Under the pieces are notes generated by a model. The model was not told the DNA's origin and searched no databases. It saw only the letters and a list, made by a program, of their open reading frames with translations. From Paludibacteraceae bacterium (lineage in GTDB: Bacteria; Bacteroidota; Bacteroidia; Bacteroidales; Paludibacteraceae), in assembly GCA_017448345.1 (NCBI GenBank), contig JAFSLP010000007.1, positions 1 to 56,233 on the forward strand: DNA of 56,233 nucleotides. Direction: 5' to 3'. Positions 34,120-43,300 of this stretch are shown in pieces. Numbering within the stretch: position 1 is the first letter of the stretch; each line of letters opens with the position of its first letter. Both the position numbers and the translations under genes were made by a program.

Positions 34120-35469
34120 ATGAAAAAAATAATCCTCTGTACTTTGTACTTCGTCACTTTGTCACTTGGTACCTTCGCCCAGACCCAGAGCTACAAACGC
34201 GGCTACGGCGTGGACCAGTCCAAGTTCTCCAATGAGGCAATCGCCAACCTCTCCAAAGGAGCGGGGTGGTATTATGACTGGTCGCCATCTACCTATCTGG
34301 ATTTCGAGGGCGCAAATGTCGATTTTGTCCCCATGACGTGGAACGGCGGCTACAATGCCTCCCAGCTGCGGCAGTTCCTTGAGGCACATCCCTCCGTCAA
34401 GTATCTCCTTGCTTTCAACGAACCTAATTTCCGCGACCAAGCCAACATGACGCCCTCGCAGGCTGCACAAGCTTGGCGGGAGCTGCAACAGATTGCCGAT
34501 GAATACAACCTCAAACTCGTCTCCCCTGCACCCAACTGGTGCGGATGGTGCGTCGAGGAGAACGGCATCACCTATAACTCGCCCTATGACTGGTTGCGTG
34601 ATTTCTTTGCCGCCTGTCCCGACTGCCGCGTCGATTATATCGGTATTCACTTCTACATGGGAGCCATGGAGTCCGTCAAGGGCAGCATCGACCTCCTCTG
34701 GGAGCAGTTCCACAAGCCCGTATGGCTCACCGAGTTCAATATGGATAAGAACGGCATGGGTGATAACGGCACGGCGGACGAACAGCGTGCCTTCATGGTC
34801 AGGATGATAGACTGGATGGAGCGCGACCCGCATGTCTTCCGTTACGCATGGTTCCTCGGCAGAGGAGGTATCCTCACGGACCTCGTCGCAGCCGACAAGA
34901 AATCGCTTACTATGCTCGGGCAGGTCTATGCCAACATGTCGTCGTATGACTCAGCTTTCTACCACTCCGTCAACACGCGCATCGAGGCGGAGCATTACAT
35001 CTCCATGGAGAACCTCTCCCTCGTTCCCTCCACCGATACGGACGGTGCCCTCTCTGTGGGCTACACAGCAGCAGGAAGCCGCCTTGCCTATCAGGTGGAC
35101 GTACCCTCCGAAGGGGAATGGACACTCACTCTCCGCACCGCTGGAGAGCAGGACACATGGTGTGACATCTATTCAGGAGAGACCTATCTCGCTACCTTGC
35201 AGATACCTGCCACCGGCTCATGGACAGAGTGGCGGCAGTCCGTCTCGGCGCTTACGCTGCCCGAAGGCAAACAGACGCTCGGTATCCGCCTCACCTCCGG
35301 CTCCTGTGACATCAACTGGCTCTCTCTCTCCAACACTGCGGGTATCGAACAATTCTCCACTCTCAACTCTCAATTCCCAATTCACAAGTCTCTCCGTAAC
35401 GGGCAGCTGGTCATCTCCACTCCCTTTGGCACCTACAACGCCCTCGGACAACGGATAACAGAAAAATAA
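34120..35469 (+). CDS. GH128-like glycosidase, second paralog
   Basis: 449 aa, same layout as its neighbour: signal peptide, GH128-type barrel (YGVDQSKFSNEAIANLSKGAGWYYDWSP, KYLLAFNEPNF, CRVDYIGIHFYMG, PVWLTEFNMDKNG), CBM6-like domain (TRIEAEHYISMENLSLVPSTD) and C-terminal tag. The two share domain order but are clearly diverged in the barrel, while the last 84 nt (35386-35469 versus 34031-34114) match at 78 of 84 positions. The linker before the tag is encoded by a short-period word (ACTCTCAACTCTCAATTC, near 35359), like the spacers between genes. The second GH78 starts 6 bp later. Confidence 0.85.
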   Translation: MKKIILCTLYFVTLSLGTFAQTQSYKRGYGVDQSKFSNEAIANLSKGAGWYYDWSPSTYLDFEGANVDFVPMTWNGGYNASQLRQFLEAHPSVKYLLAFNEPNFRDQANMTPSQAAQAWRELQQIADEYNLKLVSPAPNWCGWCVEENGITYNSPYDWLRDFFAACPDCRVDYIGIHFYMGAMESVKGSIDLLWEQFHKPVWLTEFNMDKNGMGDNGTADEQRAFMVRMIDWMERDPHVFRYAWFLGRGGILTDLVAADKKSLTMLGQVYANMSSYDSAFYHSVNTRIEAEHYISMENLSLVPSTDTDGALSVGYTAAGSRLAYQVDVPSEGEWTLTLRTAGEQDTWCDIYSGETYLATLQIPATGSWTEWRQSVSALTLPEGKQTLGIRLTSGSCDINWLSLSNTAGIEQFSTLNSQFPIHKSLRNGQLVISTPFGTYNALGQRITEK

Positions 35470-35475
35470 CCGCAT

Positions 35476-38043
35476 ATGAAAAAGATATTAATTTTTAATT
35501 GTTCATTATTAATTATTCTCGCCTCCTGCTCCACGCGTAACACCCTCACCCCGGATGCCACGGTGGGTACACGTGTGCAGGCGCTGCCTGACAGTCTCTG
35601 GGCGCATGCCTCTTGGCTCTCTGCCGCCAATGCGCCGGTGGTCACCGACACCGTCTATGACGGCACACGTGCAGCGGATGGCGCCAGCTGGTTCGTGGCA
35701 TGCCTGACCAACACCAAGCCTGTGCAGCAAGCCCTCTGGATGACCTCCGCCTTGGGCGTCTATGACCTCTTCATCAACACGCAGCGCGTCGGTACCGACC
35801 TCCTCAAACCCGGATTCACACATTACGCCAAGACACGACGCTCTTTCACCTACGACATCACGGAGGCTTTCCGCAGAGCCGCAGAGGACACCAACACCCT
35901 CTCCGCGCAGGTCACACCCGGCTGGTGGGCGGATAAAATCATCACCCCTGCCGGTACGCCGGGGATGTACGGACGCAAGCCCGCCTTCCGTTCCGTACTG
36001 CTCCTCACCTATACCGATGGTTCCACGGAGATTCTGGGTACCGACACCCTTGCTTGGCGGGCGGGGATTGCCGGACCTGTCACCCACGCCGCTGTCTTCG
36101 ACGGAGAGGAATACGACGCACGCATCCCTATGGGGTGGGATACGCCTCAGAAACTCACCCTTCCGGAACTGAACCATGAGTTCTCCGGAGACATTCTCCC
36201 CTCCGAAGGAGCCGAGGTCTGTCTTCGTTATGACCTTGCCCTCCCGCCCGTGCACGCGTATGTCTATAAGGAGGTGGAGCTTGCCGGCTCCGACCGATAC
36301 GGACGCGTCGTCATTGACCGCACCTATCGTGACGGCAGCCGGATGAAGATACACAAAGGCGAGACGCTCGTCCTCGATTTCGGGCAGAACTGTGCCGCCG
36401 TGCCGCATTTCGTCTTTGCTGCCGATGAAGGCACCACCCTCACTTTTGCCGGAGGAGAACTGCTCAACGACTCGCTCGGAGCACGCTCGCGTGGTATGGA
36501 CGGACCCGAAGGCGCTGTCCACCGGGAGAACCTGCGCATCCCGGATACAGGAGTCACGCTCCGTTATACCTTCGGCGCTGCCAACACCCCTGTGAACTAC
36601 CATCCGCACCACACCTTCTTCGGTTACCGCTACGCGGAGCTCACGGCGGATGCGGATGTCACCGTCTATTCGGTCCGTTCTATACCGGTCAGCTCCCTCA
36701 CGGCGGAGCTGGAGACGGGCTCCCTCACTACCGGAAGCAGCCTCGTCAACCGCCTCATTCTCAACACCCTATGGGGGCAGCGCTCCAACTATCTCTCGGT
36801 GCCTACTGATTGTCCGCAGCGTAACGAACGCCTCGGATGGACGGCGGACACGCAGGTCTTTGCCGAGACAGGCACATTCTTTGCTGACACCGATGCTTTC
36901 TTCCGCAAATGGCTCCGTGACCTCCGTGACACCCAGAAGGAGAACGGAGGCTTCCCCGGGGTTGCTCCGTGGGGGCAGTACGGCTCCTCGCCGGTTGATA
37001 TGGCGCGGGTGGGGTGGTCTGATGCAGGGGTCATTGTCCCGTGGGTGATGATGAAGCAGTTCGCGGACTCGGCGCTCGTCAACGAGCACTGGACTGCTAT
37101 GGAACGCTATGTGGACCACATAGCAGCCTATCAGTACGACCACACAGCCATGTTCCCGGACAACGGCGGCTACCAGTGGGCGGACTGGCTCAGTTATGAA
37201 GCGCTGGAGTCCTTCACCGGACAGCCGTGGGACGCACGCGGACTCAGACTCGAAGCCGCCGAATACTGGTCCTATCTCGGTGCCTCGTACTGGCTCATGG
37301 ACAGCCGGATGATGCTGGATATGGCGCGTTTTACCGGCAGGGACACCCTCAAATACAGCGAGATGTCCGCCAAGGCACGCGCTTACCTGCAAGACCGTTT
37401 CCTCCTTCCCGACGGCTCGTTCCGCCTCGACATACTCAACACTATGCAGACGCCCGCTGTCTTTGCCTTGTATAACGGACTCCTCTCCGGCGAAGCCAAA
37501 GAGCGGATGATAGCGCGCCTCCGTGACAACTTCCTTGCCCACGGGCAATGCCTCCAGACAGGATTCCTCGGCACCTCCATCCTCATGCCCACGCTCTCTG
37601 CCAACGGCATGACCGATGTAGCCTACGACCTCCTTTTCCAGCGCAAGAACCCCAGCTGGCTCTACTCGGTCGATAACGGCGCGACGACTATCTGGGAGCG
37701 ATGGAACAGCTACACTCTCGAACACGGCATGGCACCCAATGGAATGAACAGCTTCAACCATTACGCCTACGGCTGTGTCTGCCAGTGGTTGTGGGAGACA
37801 GCGGCGGGTATTCAGGCGGACCCCAAGCAACCCGGCTTCAAGCATATCATCCTGAACCCCGTGCCGGACAAACGGCTGGGGTCCATCGACGCGTCCTATC
37901 ACTCGGCTGCCGGACTCATCCGCTCCGAATGGCATTATCAGGGGGACTCATGCCTCTGGACCTTCACCATCCCCGAAGGGACTACGGCTACGGTCTTCGG
38001 GGAAAACTACCTGCCCGGCACTTATTCCATCTGCCTGAACTGA
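35476..38043 (+). CDS. GH78 alpha-L-rhamnosidase (lipoprotein)
   Basis: 855 aa. Lipobox LASC (Cys about residue 15). N-terminal beta-sandwich domains (about 30-390) include the alpha-L-rhamnosidase N-domain (LGVYDLFINTQRVGTDLLKPGFTHYAKTRRSFTYDIT) and concanavalin-like part. The (alpha/alpha)6 catalytic domain contains SVPTDCPQRNERLGWTADTQVFAET (general-acid Glu in the NERLGW motif), GWSDAGVIVPW, DNGGYQWADWL and TTIWERWNSY. It releases terminal L-rhamnose, feeding the rha enzymes encoded at the start of this locus. The gene's 3' end overlaps the convergent AraC gene by 22 bp. Confidence 0.94.
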   Translation: MKKILIFNCSLLIILASCSTRNTLTPDATVGTRVQALPDSLWAHASWLSAANAPVVTDTVYDGTRAADGASWFVACLTNTKPVQQALWMTSALGVYDLFINTQRVGTDLLKPGFTHYAKTRRSFTYDITEAFRRAAEDTNTLSAQVTPGWWADKIITPAGTPGMYGRKPAFRSVLLLTYTDGSTEILGTDTLAWRAGIAGPVTHAAVFDGEEYDARIPMGWDTPQKLTLPELNHEFSGDILPSEGAEVCLRYDLALPPVHAYVYKEVELAGSDRYGRVVIDRTYRDGSRMKIHKGETLVLDFGQNCAAVPHFVFAADEGTTLTFAGGELLNDSLGARSRGMDGPEGAVHRENLRIPDTGVTLRYTFGAANTPVNYHPHHTFFGYRYAELTADADVTVYSVRSIPVSSLTAELETGSLTTGSSLVNRLILNTLWGQRSNYLSVPTDCPQRNERLGWTADTQVFAETGTFFADTDAFFRKWLRDLRDTQKENGGFPGVAPWGQYGSSPVDMARVGWSDAGVIVPWVMMKQFADSALVNEHWTAMERYVDHIAAYQYDHTAMFPDNGGYQWADWLSYEALESFTGQPWDARGLRLEAAEYWSYLGASYWLMDSRMMLDMARFTGRDTLKYSEMSAKARAYLQDRFLLPDGSFRLDILNTMQTPAVFALYNGLLSGEAKERMIARLRDNFLAHGQCLQTGFLGTSILMPTLSANGMTDVAYDLLFQRKNPSWLYSVDNGATTIWERWNSYTLEHGMAPNGMNSFNHYAYGCVCQWLWETAAGIQADPKQPGFKHIILNPVPDKRLGSIDASYHSAAGLIRSEWHYQGDSCLWTFTIPEGTTATVFGENYLPGTYSICLN

Positions 38044-38903
38044 CGCGGAGAAACGCCCGCGTGCTTGCTGAAGAATGTAGAAAACTGGGTTACCGAACTG
38101 AACCCCATATCGTACGCTATCTCTGTGATGGTCATATCGCTGCCGGTCAGCAAATCCCTCGCACGGAGATAGCGTAACTGTAACTGGTACTGCTGCGGCG
38201 AGAGACCTACGTATTGCTTGAACACGCGCCGGAACCAGCTGTAGCCGATGCCTAACTCGCGTGCCACCTGTTCCGGTGTCTGTTCGTCGCCCACGTGCGT
38301 GCGCATCAGCTGTTTAGCCGCTTCTATCTTGTCCGCTATGTCCGTGCTCTCGTAGCGCGTCTCGTTCTGCCTGAACACTATCGTGCCTAACAGGTGCAGC
38401 ACAATACTGGAGATAAGCAGCTGGAAACCGCTCTTCTCGTATTCCGCCTGACGGAGTACCTCCAGATAGAACTCCTCCACTTGGATGTCGTTGCCTATCT
38501 CTATTATCGGGCGTTCGGGACTGAAGAAGCCGTTCTCCACGCGTTCGTCGATGTACCTGCCTCTGAATCCTATCCAGTATTCCTTCCAGCCGGTCTCTTT
38601 GTTCGGCGCGTAGTTGTGCCATTCGTCGGGGAAGAGCAGCAGCATGGTGCCGGCTTTCACCTCTCTGCGGTGGCAGTGCTTCGACTCGAACCACCCTTCA
38701 CCTTCCACTATATAAACCATCTGGTACTCGTGCAGCACGCGTCCCGAATATTTGGTGAACACATATCCGCTCGGGTGCTTGCCGGAAGGGGGATAACAAC
38801 TGCCCGGAGGCACAATCTGATGCCCTGCTGTCGTGCAGACGATTCCCCATTGTTCGTCTCGCGGGGTAATCGGCATGTAATGCAGATCCGTGTACCGTTT
38901 CAT
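38022..38903 (-). CDS. AraC-family transcriptional regulator (candidate rhamnose regulator)
   Basis: 293 aa. Residues 20-150 form a cupin-like sensor domain (PPGSCYPPSGKHPSGYVFTKYSGRVLHEYQMVYIVEGEGWFES), and residues 190-293 hold two helix-turn-helix motifs (PEQVARELGIGYSWFRRVFKQYVGLSPQQYQ and ITEIAYDMGFSSVTQFSTFFSKHAGVSPRQF). Cupin AraC proteins commonly sense sugars. Its position at the end of the rhamnose locus, and the 21-bp spaced TGTCAA pairs at 18214 and 39915, make it the natural candidate to activate both promoters (inference). The 3' ends of this gene and GH78 overlap by 22 bp. Confidence 0.92.
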   Translation of the reverse strand: MKRYTDLHYMPITPRDEQWGIVCTTAGHQIVPPGSCYPPSGKHPSGYVFTKYSGRVLHEYQMVYIVEGEGWFESKHCHRREVKAGTMLLLFPDEWHNYAPNKETGWKEYWIGFRGRYIDERVENGFFSPERPIIEIGNDIQVEEFYLEVLRQAEYEKSGFQLLISSIVLHLLGTIVFRQNETRYESTDIADKIEAAKQLMRTHVGDEQTPEQVARELGIGYSWFRRVFKQYVGLSPQQYQLQLRYLRARDLLTGSDMTITEIAYDMGFSSVTQFSTFFSKHAGVSPRQFRQME

Positions 38904-38933
38904 CTCATGTCTCCTTTCTTTTTTCTTTTTTTT

Positions 38934-39022
38934 CTTTTCCGCCCGTCCTTCTCTTCCGGTTCTTCTTTTCCGCCCGCCTTCTCCTCCTGTTCTTTCTTTT
39001 CCGCCCGTCTTCTCCTCCTGTT
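38934..39022 (-). repeat. 31-bp tandem repeat in the AraC leader
   Basis: Nearly three copies (starts 38934, 38965, 38996) of a pyrimidine-only-like unit. On the mRNA strand it is purine-rich and shows AGGAGGAGAAG twice, resembling repeated Shine-Dalgarno sequences between the promoter and the AraC ATG. Confidence 0.8.
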
Positions 39023-39049
39023 ATTTTGGGCTCTATTTCAAAACCGCTG

Positions 39050-39080
39050 CAAATTTACCACTTTTTTCTCATATGCGCAA
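39050..39080 (-). promoter_or_regulatory. Promoter of the AraC gene
   Basis: Read on the minus strand: -33 TTG at 39080-39078 and -7 TAAATTTG at 39057-39050, 20 bp apart. The leader is about 140 nt and contains the purine-rich repeat. Confidence 0.65.
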
Positions 39081-39106
39081 TACCTGCGGTGCTTTTTTTG
39101 TATTTT

Positions 39107-39372
39107 TTCCGCGCATGTATGCGCGATTCTCTATGTCTGTTGCAGGCGGATGACATCCGCCGCCCCTCTGTAAGCGTTTTCTCTCCTTGTTTCTTGTCGC
39201 GGCATCCAATGCCGCATGATTCTTTGTGTTGTGCCGACTTTTCCGCGCATGTTTGCGCGATTCTCTATGTTTGTTGCAGGCGGATGACATCCGCCGCCCC
39301 TCTGTAAGCGTTCTCTCCTTGTTTCTTGTCGCGGTATCGTATGCGCATGATTCTTTGTGTTGTGCCGACTGC
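39107..39372. repeat. 134-bp tandem duplication carrying small hairpins
   Basis: Copies start at 39107 and 39241. Inside are short hairpins with 7-bp arms and 2-3-nt loops: CGCGCAT-gt-ATGCGCG (39110-39125), GGCGGAT-gac-ATCCGCC (39145-39161 and 39279-39295), GCGGCAT-cca-ATGCCGC (39199-39215) and GCCGACT-gcc-AGTCGGC (39364-39380). The CCCCTCTGTAAG next to the second and third is shared with the repeat at 13690. Confidence 0.85.
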
Positions 39373-39555
39373 CAGTCGGCGTTACCTGCCCTGCACATTA
39401 TTCCCTCATTCCGTCATTTCCCAAGAAAAAATCTGTTTAATCTGTTAAATTCGTGAACATAAAAATTTTTGGATTATTTTTGATAATTTTGGACAAAAGA
39501 AGAAAGAAATTGTTGTGTATTGTTGTTAATTGTTGACTAAAAAGTGAAAAAAATC

Positions 39556-39586
39556 TTGCATATGTCATTTTTTTGTCGTACCTTTG
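39556..39586 (+). promoter_or_regulatory. Bacteroidota promoter without an obvious gene
   Basis: TTG 39556-39558 and TACCTTTG 39579-39586, 20 bp spacing: a consensus promoter, but no open reading frame follows for about 780 bp. The predicted transcript begins with 11-bp and 56-bp tandem repeats. Confidence 0.75.
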
Positions 39587-39629
39587 CACTTGATTTTCAG
39601 CAATAGCCATTGTTATGTTATTGGCATTT

Positions 39630-39718
39630 TATTGGGTTATTATTGGGTGATTATTGGGTTGTTATTGGGTTATTCGTCTAACCTGCGTATAATCTCCGTA
39701 TAATCTCCGTATAACCAT
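39630..39718 (+). repeat. Two families of 11-bp tandem repeats
   Basis: TATTGGGT recurs at 39630, 39641, 39652 and 39663 (period 11). CGTATAA recurs at 39686, 39697 and 39708 (period 11, unit CGTATAATCTC). Same period and same place relative to a strong promoter as the repeat at 2109. Confidence 0.85.
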
Positions 39719-39731
39719 AAGCCCACCACCT

Positions 39732-39900
39732 ATCCATCATTCATCAATCCATCATTCAGCTCGCCCTGCGAGCGGCTCATACCACCAATCCATCATTCAT
39801 CAATCCATCATTCAGCTCGCCCCGCGAGCGGCTCATACCATCAATCCATCATTCATCAATCCATCATTCAGCTCGCCCCGCGAGCGGCTCAATCCATCAT
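39732..39900 (+). repeat. 56-bp tandem repeat, three copies
   Basis: Copies start at 39732, 39788 and 39844, with a short partial fourth. Each holds ATCCATCATTCATCA words and the hairpin GCTCGC-ccn-GCGAGC. Non-coding. Confidence 0.9.
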
Positions 39901-39914
39901 TCATTATCCCTTTG

Positions 39915-39979
39915 TGTCAAAAAAAGAAAGTTTTTTGTCAAGAAGAAGATATGTTAATTGCTTTTTTGCTGTAATTTTG
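39915..39979 (+). promoter_or_regulatory. Second copy of the rhaB-type operator and promoter
   Basis: The 27-bp block at 39915-39941 is identical to 18214-18240 (TGTCAA-N15-TGTCAA). The -7 TAATTTTG at 39972-39979 is again 30 bp downstream, and -33 TTG is again missing. The first gene downstream is the large secreted protein at 40376, but a MITE-like element lies in between. Confidence 0.75.
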
Positions 39980-40027
39980 CAGCGTGGATTGAAGTACACA
40001 CCGTCATACCTTGAAAATCATTGTTAT

Positions 40028-40227
40028 GGGCACTTCTAAAAATTGCTTTATGTTGATTTAGAGGTTTGTCTTAGATAGATTGCTGGCTTAAGTGAAGGAG
40101 CAATGCGGGCATTGTGACTGAGTGAAAGTCAGCAAGATACCAAGAGAAAGCCTAAAGCAATATAAAAGTGCTATATTTATAAACTTAACTGGGCTTAACT
40201 AAAAACGTGGAATTTTTAGAAGTGCCC
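40028..40227. mobile_element. 200-bp MITE-like element
   Basis: Perfect 17-bp terminal inverted repeats: GGGCACTTCTAAAAATT (40028-40044) and its complement at 40211-40227. Flanked by a 4-bp direct duplication TTAT (40024-40027 and 40228-40231). No coding capacity, so it would have been moved by a transposase encoded elsewhere. It sits in the leader of the 40376 gene. Confidence 0.85.
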
Positions 40228-40262
40228 TTATATCTACTGCAATCTGACAGCTTCAATCTAAG

Positions 40263-40326
40263 AATTGCGTAGCAATACTCGTTGATCACGCGAGATAAGC
40301 AATACTCGTTCAGGCACGCGAGATAA
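40263..40326 (+). repeat. Intergenic word repeat related to 4404-4447
   Basis: Contains AATTGCGTAGCAATA as in the copy before the M23-like gene, followed by two rounds of AATACTCGTT...CACGCGAGATAA. Confidence 0.75.
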
Positions 40327-40375
40327 AAATGCTGATTTAATTAACCTTATAATACTAACTTTAAATTTTTCTATT

Positions 40376-43300
40376 ATGAAACGTTTATTCTTTACATTCT
40401 TTGCGGTAATGGCGATGCTATTCACTGCCCATGCTCAAACTCCAGCCGGTTATGCCATTTTTGGTCCCGCGCCGCACGGCTACACCAATCTGACCGAATC
40501 AGTGTCCTTTACTACCACGAATTTTGAGAACAGGACATTAACAGGGATAGGATTGAATACTATCACTTGTCAGAATAATGTAGCAGTTAGTTTTAGTCTT
40601 TCTGAAGCGAAAAACTTGGAACTTACTAAAAATTTTGCTTTACATATAGTGCTTAGTAAAATAACAGCAACAGGAAAAGTAGAAGTTTCATTATGTAATA
40701 ACGGGTGGAATACAGCCAGAGCTTCTTGGGATATTGCAAACGCATCAATCGAAGAAACCTCAACAAATATTGCTTTGTTATTTTCAGATAGGATAGGAGA
40801 TGGTGATAATACTTGGAGAAGTCATAACACAAGTAATATTTATGATAAAAATAAAGATAGTGAAACAAAGAGCTATTCTGGTGAGATTCTTCGTATTTGT
40901 GCTGCTGCCAGCGAATCCTTTGAAATTACCCAAATCTATATTAAGGCAGACGAGACTACTCCAGACCCCGTTCCCGCTGATCCCGGTGACGAGGATGCAC
41001 CGACAGACTTAACTCTATCAGCTTCCAACATCCAAGACAAGAGCGTTACACTGACCGCTTCGGCTAATGATGAGGCATCGCTTATCAGCTATGAGTTCTT
41101 CTATAAAGCTGAGGATGACGCGGACTTTACTTCTGCCGGAACCGCTTCCGCCGCTCCTAATGCCAATGCGGTAAAGGTAGTTAGCGGTCTCACACCCGAA
41201 ACGACTTATTCTTTCAAAGTCATTGCTACTGACCCGAGCAATAATCCAGCTAATACAACTATCAGTAATGTTACTACCGCTTCCCTTATCGAGCGTCGCT
41301 ACTATTTCTTCCGTGGTGACCCTGCTTCCGTATCCCTGCCTTCAGAAGGAGTTGTCTCTTATGACTTAAGAAAAGACCAAACACCGGGCACAACTATAGC
41401 AGCTAATAATCAGTTATTTAATGCTAAGAAATATTACAGCCATTTTGAAAGTTCTTCTACGAGTTGGTGGTCTTTTAATCAAAACCTAAAAACAAACACA
41501 GACATTAGTGAAATATCTAATACTGGTTATTTAGTGATTAAGTTCCGCTCAACTTATGATGCAGATAAAATACAAATCCGACTTAAAGGTGCAACATCTT
41601 ATTTAGGCACATATTTAGAAGAAACCAAGGGATGTGCATTTGATGGAACATGGAATACTGTAACTCTCGCAATAGCGGATGCAGCAAATCATCCCACATT
41701 TGGCAACTCTGAATCTGGAACAATTTTCCAATTCTATAGTGGTGACGGCAAACAAGGAACACAAGGTCAATATCTTGACATCGCCTACGCGTACCTTACT
41801 AACAATGCAGCCAGCGTAGATGACTTGGCAGACAATGTGGCTCCGGCTATATCCTCTGTCGTTGATGGAGACAAGACCACAAGCAGCGTAGTGCTGACCG
41901 TTACGGCTTCCGATGACAGTGGAGAGGACATCACCTATATCGTTAAAGAAGCAGAAACCGTTCTAACTTCTACTCCTGCTACCGGCGCATCCGGAGCAGC
42001 TACGGCTATTACCGTTTCCGGTCTTGCTGGCACTGACCACACTCTGACCGTCATTGCTCGCGATGCAGCAGGTAATGAAGCCTCGCAAAACAAAGCCATA
42101 ACATTACTGGCAGCCGTAACGCCGCCTTCCAATCTCGTCGTAACGACCACCCATACCGACAAATCCGTTACTTTCACCATGTCCGCAGATGACAGCAACG
42201 CTTCACTCGTTTACGCTATCTTAGATGCTAATAATTCGGACGCAGTCTTGGCAGGCAATATCGCCGGTACAGCAGGAGTAAACACCGTCTATACCTTAAA
42301 AGGTCTGACTCCGGAAACTGCATATTCCTTCAAAGTACAAGTTACGAATGCTGCGAGCCTGTCCACAACCTCGGAGGCGATAGCAGTTACTACCAATGCC
42401 CTTTCTGAACACCGTTTCTACCTCACACGCGGCGATAACACTGGCGCACTGCCTTCAGGCGCAAACCTGACAAGTACTTTGGTAAACTGCAACGTGACCT
42501 ATAGTAACAATACTTTTACCAAAGACACACGTATAGATAAGTATTTGAGCCAAAAAACAACTTCTACGTGGTTCGCATTAGATGTCAAGCCAACAGAAAC
42601 AGTTGCAAATGATATTGATGATGATTGGTATATTGTTGTACGTTTCCGCACGAACATGAATGACAATGTATTCTTCGGAAATCGTTTGCAGTTCAATCTT
42701 GTTAGCGGAGGAAATAATTTTAATATTAGCAACAATGAATGGGTGAAATATAATGACGGTGCTTGGCACACCGCTTCGTTTAGAATTAGTAACCATGCCG
42801 GTTCGCTTCCTGCTTCCTACCTGACATCAGGGCAGCTGGCACTCCAAATACACATAGGCAATCAGGTTGTTGCCGGAGAATACCTTGACATCGACTATAT
42901 CTACTTCACCGATGATATCACCTCTGTTGATGCCGGTACACAATCGCTCCGCCGCGTAGTGCTGAAAGATAATGCCGACAACAGCGCCGTTCTCTCTGCC
43001 CATAACGGCGAGACGGTAGATGCAGACCTCGTCCGTACCCTTTCTTCTGCAAGTTATAACTCCTTCTGCCTCCCGTTCGACATGAGCGCAGCGCAAGTAG
43101 AAGAAGCTTTCGGCGCAGGTGCAAAGATTGGCAGACTCAATAATGCAGCCATCGAGGGGGACGAGTTGCTGCTCGGCTTCGGATTCGTGAACAGCATAGA
43201 AGCCGGTGTGCCGTACCTGATTCAGCCGGAAGGAGCTGTGGCTAATCCGTTTGTTGAAAACGTGACCTTAGCCAATACGGAGAAACCCGCTGTCTTCAAC

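Noticed and set aside
39732-39900. CRISPR array from regularly spaced repeats
   Set aside because: The copies are contiguous 56-bp tandem repeats with no unique spacers and no cas genes nearby.
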